Of a DNA stretch of 64,000 nt, positions 56,805 to 64,000 are shown in pieces. This DNA comes from Paramacrobiotus metropolitanus (taxonomy: Eukaryota; Tardigrada; Eutardigrada; Parachela; Macrobiotidae): positions 434,001 through 498,000 of the forward strand of contig NW_026570303.1 of NCBI RefSeq assembly GCF_019649055.1. The letters are read 5' to 3'. The translations under genes and the position numbers were made by a program. Under the pieces are notes generated by a model, which did not search any database, was not told the origin of the DNA, and saw only the letters and a list, made by a program, of their open reading frames with translations. Position 1 is the stretch's first letter; every line of letters starts with the position of its first letter.

Positions 56805-57906
56805 TGGGATTTTGTGGGATTACATTTTGGATTTTTGGCCGCTAATGTACTTACCTTAGGATATGCTTAGTACTACTACAGTACTTAATTAATACCTGTC
56901 CACTTCTGTTGCTACCGACGATAACAAGAAGTTAAGAGATTTACGTAGAGTGATGCCACCGCGTAGAGTAACGAAACCCGATACAGAAAATTAGCGACAC
57001 GCGCTTCTGTGAAAAACTTGAACAAATCGTGCGCTTTAAAAGGTTTCCTTAAATTTTTTGTATTCAGTTTAAGTTGTTAAAGAATTAGGCAAAAAATGCT
57101 CGATCGGTTTTACGATTCGACTGCCGTATCGCATCTCGGCTGCATGACGAAACGCGCTTTTAACTCTGTAGTATCAATAAAAACTAATTGTACTTTCATT
57201 ATCATAAATGCTTTTCACAATTTTTTCTGATTTGAATGGAAACTAAAAGGTTGTTCCACTGGTTATACTTCGGCGGCAAGCAGAGTAAACGTAGTGTTAT
57301 GGCACCGCAATGGAGGTTGCTCGGGTCTAGGATACGACGAATGCGGTTTTCATAAACGTTAACACCTAGTTAACTTTCAAATCGTTGCTTCTCTTTAGCA
57401 GATTTAAAATGCTGATTAAAAGTGTTCCATAACCGGAACTTTAGGGCCAACGCGAGAAGGTTGCTCATAATGATAACAACTTCTGAACGATTTAGCGAAC
57501 TTTTGTGTTCTTGTTGTGGCGTGATTGCTTACATTATAGAATTCGAGTTTACTGAATGCGAAATTTTTTAAATCGGTAAATGTTGTCATTGCAACATTGC
57601 TTAATTGTGATCTTTACTTATAAAATCATAGCAAATACCGTTCTCAGATGCCTTCACATCAACAAAATTACAGCGGCTATTGAACTCCTAACTGTTCCAT
57701 CAGAAGAAAATGGATTCTCAACAAAACACATGCAAACCAGAACAAGACACGAAACAGCTGAAAGAAAACATGTACAAGGCAGCAGCGGTTGAACAGGGAA
57801 AACCAGTTCCGAAGCACCAGAAAAAGGAACCACAACGCACGTAATACTTGATCGCTACCAACATCAATTGGCTTCGACATCACAGACTATAGAAAACTTG
57901 AGCTAA
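56805..57906. other. Spacer between convergent synaptotagmin and PLA2G15-like genes
   Basis: 1.1 kb, AT-rich, containing both 3' ends. The only possible gene I see is the short ORF at 57710. Confidence 0.5.
57710..57844 (+). CDS. Possible 44-aa hydrophilic small ORF
   Basis: MDSQQNTCKPEQDTKQLKEN and on to a Lys/Gln/Pro-rich end (KPVPKHQKKEPQRT), stop at 57842. No hydrophobic residues to speak of, disordered in character. Lies between two convergent genes. No family recognised; it may be a chance frame in A-rich DNA. Confidence 0.2.
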   Translation: MDSQQNTCKPEQDTKQLKENMYKAAAVEQGKPVPKHQKKEPQRT

Positions 57907-60900
57907 TCATCTGAATTCTTTCAAATCAAACACCACCTTTCCGATAGCGTTGAGGACGTTCTTATCCGACAGCACCGTCATGTGATTCACCCCCGTAAAC
58001 GGGAAGAGATGGATGTCGTTCGGTATCATCTTCTGCCACAGAGCGCACACTTCCAGACTGCGCCGGTTCACCGTGCCGTCACCATCGCCGTTGACCACTT
58101 TGGGCGACGTGTCCGGGAACTGGCCCTTCCCGTAGATCATCTGGGTGGGTGTGTCCACACCCACACCATACATGCAGTACATCTAAACCAAATAGTTCAT
58201 ATATTTTCATATTTATTTTAGACCATTCAATATATCCATGCAAAGAACATATCACACAGTATCGCGGTAAACCATAGTAATAAAATTAATACAGCATATA
58301 TTTAAGCTGGTTACAGGAGTCTGTTGGTTCACAGAGCAATATCTTAACCTTTCAACAGATGAAAGTGATTCACTTTCATCGTAATTTTTCTGCAGTTGTT
58401 CATGAATATTATCCACATTTTGCTACAGATCTAATAATAGTAATAATAATAACAACAATTAATTTATTACAGTAAATAACACTCGCAATTTATTTATTAA
58501 TCTATTTATAAAAATTTAGTTTCAAATTTATATAACAAATTTTCCCATATGCAACATTTACAAGCATAAGACATTTTGAATGACACATTAGCCATTACTC
58601 TACGATATTCTGGCAGAATTCGTATTACCGTTCCACCAAGACAAGGTTCTACCGTTGCAAGGTTACGAGCACTATTCAAATTCAGAGATAACACCGCGAG
58701 AATTAATATTTCGTAAATCTAAGAGACTAAGACGTTCATAAATGCTCAGAACTTGTGTTCTATTCGTACCGGAACGCCTGGCGGTTTGAGTGTGACCAGA
58801 TTGGATGTCCGTTTGTACATCTCCCATCCGTCGGGAAAATTCATATCCGAGAAGAAATCTTGCATATTGCTCAGGGAATAATTTCGCGTGGGCGTTATTA
58901 CAAACGTTTGGTTATTATCCCAGAAATCCGGATGGGGAAAGATGAAGGTCAAGCTGGGATTCGTGCGCTGTTCGGCGCGGATACGGAAGGCACTGATCAG
59001 GGCAACATTCATATTTTCACCTATTATACAATTTAAATCGATCAATATTAGTATTTAATCGAAAAGAATTCAAGAAAAACACACAAATAAAATTCTCAAC
59101 CAGATATAACAACAAATAAAATAGTAACAAGAATTTCAAATCAACAAATGCTCAATTTTTGCAAAATCTTGGAATTTTAAATTGTCTATGGGCAACAACG
59201 AATTAATGATAATCGCGAGCATTCGTAGAGTAGTGGCGCTAAAGTTACCACCTGTGACTGGAATCAGCTGTTTTACTTGAAAAGCGTTTGGTAACGAATT
59301 TGATAAATTTTTAAAACCAACTGTATATATTAATTTTTACAGGTTCTGTCCAAGATATCCAGACGAAAACTAAACAGACACACTCAGCCTACCTGACGCA
59401 AAGGCTTTAATGGCTTTAACCGCTCCACCCCACGGAGCGCCCAGACTGATGAAGGATTTTATATACTTGGCTTTCCATTCGGGTGTCTGCTGGTGAAGAA
59501 AGTGTAATCCAATCAAATTACCCATGGAATGGGCAATAAACGTCACGGCGGTTTGATTATTCAATTCGTACGTTTCCTCCACTAATTTCTTGAAGGCCAC
59601 AAAATAATCCCCCAATTCATCTGTCAACAGCAAAATCGCATGTCAGTATAACCGCTTAATACTACTCTACCATGACGGTGACTTATTTAAAAAAAAGTCC
59701 AATATAAAAAGTGAAAACGATCAATTAAACAAATGTCATTGGTCAGATGGCCACTGCCACTTTTAGAGTTTCCTGTAGGCAGCCAATCCACTACACAATT
59801 TCATGATCATATTATCCCGTGTACTATCAGCATTCCATTTACAGTTATTTATTTTTGTTTATTAGAAGCAGAAATACGAATAAAAGCGATAATACAGTTG
59901 GACACACCATTATTTCAATGTCTGTCATCTATATGTGGAAGCAAATTCCCAAATATAACGAGCTCGTACTTTGATTCAATATTTGAAGTTGGTGAAACAG
60001 AATGGTCATGTGAAATACTACTCTATACACACGCGCAAGCTGGCCATCAAGAAGAGCTACGAAAAACATAGCTACGATTATTCTGACACCGACAAAAAAA
60101 GAACAAACTTCAAGAGAATGGACCCCACTAATATAGTGCTTAAAAATCGAAAAACAACAGTTATCAATTGCATGAAATTTGGCTTACTGGGAGCTTTGCG
60201 GAAATCGTAAGGCACACCACGAATGGACACATCCCGTTTGTATCCGTTAGCCACCAGCACGTTGGCGATGTCAACAAAATACTTGGCTGCAACGGAGAAT
60301 TCATACAATCGTCGCTGTATCCGTATATTAATTTTACAGAAGCAATGAAGGATTAATAAGGATTAATCATTATCATCGTAAAAATTACTGTATGTAATTC
60401 ACTCGTCGCTAAAGAATTTAAAACGCGTATTGCGTACAAATGCTAATGCGACTGGGATCCAGATATTCCACCGATGAGCTGTTGCCAAATCCCACCACGC
60501 GGATATCCACACCCGGAGAATTCTCCGTCTGATCCGTAACATTATTGTAATTGAGCCTAATAAGGCAAAAAAGCAAAAAAGATCAGATATTTGCTAATGC
60601 AGGACGCACAAAGCCTGTGCGCTACATCTCCACATACAAAACATTGCAAGGTCATAACCGCAACCATGACATGGAAAAATTTACTAACTTGCAGTACGAG
60701 TATTTATTATACACAGGTCTGCAATGGGGCGAATAATTGCAATTAAATACCATTAAATATCGAACTTCAAAATCTGGTATTGATACACAAGTACAAATTT
60801 ACAATGACATGATAATGAAAGTTGAGACAACCACGATCACGATTTCGCAAACTCATTTAACTGCTGACTAGTGCTGACAGATAAATGTTAAATAATTCAA

Positions 60901-61569
60901 CGTAAATTCAATTTAAATTAATACTGATTGCAGCAGAACGATACAATTTAAAATTATGATACAGAATGATTCAACAAAGTACCCACTTTATATTATCAAT
61001 CCAGCAGTCCAGAACGTAAGGCAACAACAATTCAATATTCAACCATAAATCAAAATATCCCGCTGTCTTCTGAGCACACAGATAATGCACAACACTGGGT
61101 TTATCCAGTTTCGCTTCAAACTGGCTGCCACCATCGCCTGGAACTGCAAAAATACCACAACAATTATTATCGCGTCATTTTCAACACTCTTTTTCGTACA
61201 CCTGCAGGCTTACATATTTGAAACTTCAATCACTACACGACCATGAAATGTTGATAGACTGTTTTTAACTCATGCAGTAACACGATAATCGTGCTGCAGA
61301 ATATTCAGAAATTATCAGCTATTACAAAAAATCTAAATACTAACTTATTCTCAAAACAAACCAGAAAGCACAACGCGCGCTCTTATCGCACACTTACTAA
61401 GAATAACGGGCGACACCTGCATCGAGCCATGCGGCCAAAGCGGTGAATGTTTTGGCAATAATTTCCTCCACGGGATGCTGAAGGAAGGATTGCGAATGAT
61501 AACCTGGTTCGTGGAAGCCACCAGCAGCACAACCACGAGAAACGTTGCAAAAACGGAAACGTTGGCCAT
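57907..61569 (-). CDS. Group XV phospholipase A2 / LCAT-like lysosomal acyltransferase
   Basis: Alpha/beta-hydrolase of the lecithin:cholesterol acyltransferase family, closest to PLA2G15 (lysosomal phospholipase A2 and transacylase). 433 aa from seven minus-strand exons: 61569-61398, 61143-60987, 60556-60438, 60286-60188, 59620-59393, 59020-58770, 58182-57907. N-terminal signal peptide (VFATFLVVVLLVAST). Family blocks: VILIPGDGGSQFEAKLDK, VVHYLCAQKT, LDCWIDNIK with Cys as in PLA2G15, and RGVPYDFRKAP. The nucleophile lies in FIAHSMGNLIG, followed by SLGAPWGG. The acid is in NGDGDGTVN and the catalytic His in GVNHMTVL, so the triad is complete. Human PLA2G15 has 412 aa. The start at 61569 is the first ATG opening the signal peptide. 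All junctions are GT-AG and in phase. Confidence 0.93.
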
Positions 61570-62446
61570 TCTCACAAGATACTGGGCTTAAAAAGTAGGA
61601 AATATTACAATAAAATTTGTAAAAATTAAAACTGCAGATAATATTACACAGGTCCAGAGAAACAACAACAAAACGGGACCTCGCAGCAAATCTGAAACGG
61701 CTGTGATTAATTTGGCTAGCCAGCTGATCGAGGTCCCAACTCCTGTTTCACGCTCTGAGCAACTCCAAAAACGCAATGGTAAAACATTAAAAAAAATTTC
61801 TGAAAATCTTTAAACAAAACCTAATGGTGTAGAAAATAACAATATACTACAAAACTTTATTTCGGATTTTCTGATAAAATACAAAATTTGGTGTAACATT
61901 CTGATAAATCAGGTGCAGAAATCATCATTCACAAAATCAAGGCTGATAATGACAGAGAAATCACCACGCGCGCGCCGTTTCTCCGCAACACTGACCAAAC
62001 CAGTCAGTCGATCAGCTGATTCAGCAATTCCTGGCACAGCGCCGACGGCAGCGTTACACTTCCGGTACGATAAAGGGAACCGACTGAAGCAGCGCGCAAA
62101 TGTTTATTTACATCGATTCACACAGTACAACAATGAGGAGACTGTACAATCAGGATAACGTGCAATCAAAATTTCAAATCGGATAAAAACGCGCAAAATA
62201 TGCGCTAGTCCGGTCATAATCAATATGATTATTGTCTCGACGCCAAAATTAATAAAATAATTTCTATGAATAAATATCAAAGACCGTTATCTTGACCAAA
62301 AGCAGCATCAAATATTAACCCGGTTTAAAGATAAAAAATGTCACAAGACCGTGTCAAAATTAGGAAAACGATGACTATTTCAAAGACGTACCACTTTTTA
62401 GCGATAACAACAAGAACAATTCACAAACACAGGGAAAAATTATGAA
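61570..62446. other. Spacer between the PLA2G15-like gene and the PAM2 gene
   Basis: Both neighbours are on the minus strand, so this holds the PLA2G15-like promoter and the 3' flank of the PAM2 gene. AT-rich; no exon recognised. Confidence 0.5.
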
Positions 62447-63671
62447 TCAAGCCGCGAAATTTCCAGATTCCACAGTCTTTCCCGCAATATCATTCTCCTG
62501 ACCGAATCCCGCCGCCATCATCCCGTTTCCCGCAACTGTCGGATGCGGATAGGGAACGACTTCCGGTTGCATAACTGGCAGAAGTCCCGACGGAACAAAC
62601 GGCGCCGCGTTCGGATTCAAATCGCTTTTGATCGCCGTCTGGATGAATTCTTCCTCGGTCATGTTGTGATTGTCCACCTGCGCCGGTTTGTCCGTGGCAG
62701 AATCCTCCTGGATAGGGAAGAGCTCCTCTTTCCCGGTGATGAGATTCCAGACTTTCTCGATGGCCGTGTCCACGAGGCCTTTCTCTTCTTCAAAGGATTC
62801 GTCGGCGCTCGCGGTCAGTGTTTCCTGCTCGACATCTTTTGGGGTGATTTCTTTTGGTGCTTCCTTTGGTGTGTTGGCAGGGGCGTCTTCCGTTGAGGGT
62901 GCGGGGATGAGAAGTCCGACGACGGTTCCCGCGGCAGCCGCGACTTTCTCCGCGGCGCGAAGGAGGAAATTCTTTTGCTGTGTTTCGTCGGATTCGGGTT
63001 CTGGTTGGGTACTGACGTTGGATTCAGTGCCGTCCGGCCGTTCCGTATTTGCGCCTAAATATTAATACTAAGTATTAATAAAATGCGAAAATTATCAATA
63101 AATTACAAACGAAAAACAAGAAAATAAAAATAGTATCTGATTCATTATTTGTGAATTTGCTGAAATATAGTAATGTGAAAATGCTATAAGTAAGAGAAGA
63201 AAATTTCACTGCAAAATCGAATTTCATGATAATCCGCAGCGTTATCACTTCACAAGAGAATTTTATCCCATTTTTTATTCTATCAATTACCTCCGAGTGT
63301 GAGATCCTTCTGGAACCCATGCGAAAACTCTTCACAGGGAGTGTCCAATGGCCCAAGACTTTTGATTGCAACCGGTTCTTTGACTTTCTCACGAGTTCCG
63401 GTATTCTGCAGCGCCTCCACGACTAACTCCTTCTGAAAATCTATAACGACAACAATCTTTACTTACGCTGGCTACGCATAATCTGTAAATTAATCACTTA
63501 TAACTTATAAGTACACATAACAGTCACAATATTAGAAACGTGGAAAAATTAAATATTAATTCACCATCCACATACCTTGCATATTTGCGAAAGCTTCGGA
63601 TTTGTCAACAGGTCCAAGACTTTTAATGGGGACTTCCGCTGACGGCGATTTTTCATCCGCAGCCGGACTTT
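62447..63671 (-). CDS. PAM2-motif protein (partial, continues beyond the window)
   Basis: Three minus-strand exons are clear: 63671-63565, 63432-63291 and 63054-62447 (the first uses a GTGAAT donor; the better-looking GTATGT nine bases earlier would break the frame). A further upstream exon ending near 63915 (PEMKYKS) fits in phase, so the gene starts beyond the right edge. The C-terminal part is disordered and acidic, with KEAPKEITPKD, a helical RAAEKVAAAAGTVVG, and near the end KSDLNPNAAPFVPSG. This is an excellent PAM2 motif (LNPxAxxFVP), which binds the MLLE domain of poly(A)-binding protein in ataxin-2, PAIP, eRF3 and Tob. Two successive exons carry a repeated IKSLGPVDK / IKSLGPLDT motif. 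I recognise no other domain. Likely role: PABP-linked mRNA regulation, by inference from the motif. Confidence 0.75.
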
Positions 63672-64000
63672 CTGAAAATACAGAAATTTGTGAAGTCTCA
63701 TATAATGCAAAAAAAACTGTACGATTACGAAGACCACACAAAGTGTGATCGTTATAATGGCTAAATAAATAATTTAAATTAAACAATTTTAAATTACTTA
63801 ATCGTTTCGATCGAATGGATACTGGTACTTTGATCATCACTTCGGTCTTCAGAAATTCTTAATTTATTAACTAAATAAAATTAATTCAGTAAAACATTGA
63901 TATACCGTTCACCTGATTTGTATTTCATTTCAGGGAAACAGCCATTTTTAAAGTAATTTAAAGCAACACAATTAAAGTAATTTTATGCATTAAATTACAC
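63672..64000. other. Upstream introns/exons of the PAM2 gene
   Basis: Intron sequence plus a probable minus-strand exon whose donor (TCAG|GTGAAC) is near 63914. The reading frame FPEMKYKS would run into the next exon in phase. Its acceptor is not clear. Confidence 0.35.

Noticed and set aside
1-64000. tRNA or rRNA genes
   Set aside because: I saw no cloverleaf with tRNA box motifs and no rRNA-like segment; a dedicated scan such as tRNAscan-SE would be decisive.

Overview
The window is eukaryotic and animal. Genes are split by many small GT-AG introns, intergenic DNA is AT-rich, and the conserved genes (NDUFV1, DDX1, a synaptotagmin, a PLA2G15-type lysosomal phospholipase, Ly6 proteins) form a metazoan set. 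Compact genes, short introns and a lineage-specific RING family suggest a small ecdysozoan genome. A tardigrade is my best guess, but nothing here proves it.

Layout. (1) 1-8.0 kb: three tandem plus-strand Ly6/three-finger GPI-anchored protein genes with the same three-exon, phase-1 structure. (2) 9.0-9.4 kb: a small two-exon minus-strand gene, possibly MIC13/QIL1-like. (3) 10.4-15.6 kb: a young but defective LTR retroelement with near-identical LTRs, followed by a large palindrome. (4) 17.0-40.5 kb: a cluster of six intact genes and three pseudogenes for small proteins with N-terminal membrane segments and a C-terminal RING finger. The cluster is interrupted by a GC-rich block of gene remnants (22.8-24.9 kb) and by a 100-bp satellite carrying two copies of a mariner-type MITE (25.7-28.5 kb). 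(5) 41.0-63.9 kb: a conserved housekeeping block: NDUFV1 (minus), DDX1 (plus, divergent from NDUFV1), synaptotagmin (plus), PLA2G15-like (minus) and a PAM2-motif protein (minus, running off the right edge).

How it fits together. The conserved block is ordinary and gives complete gene models (DDX1 comes out at 740 aa). The left two thirds is a dynamic accessory region built by local duplication. Scraps resembling the 3' end of NDUFV1 lie downstream of other RING genes, so the RING family seems to have spread as a unit that included the neighbouring NDUFV1 tail. Palindromes, a foldback element, a hAT MITE with a perfect 8-bp target duplication, and an over-represented 8-mer (TACTCGTA/TACGAGTA) fill much of the non-coding DNA. 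The points most worth checking are the membrane-RING family, an apparent two-base frameshift inside NDUFV1, and a decoy exon in the synaptotagmin gene.
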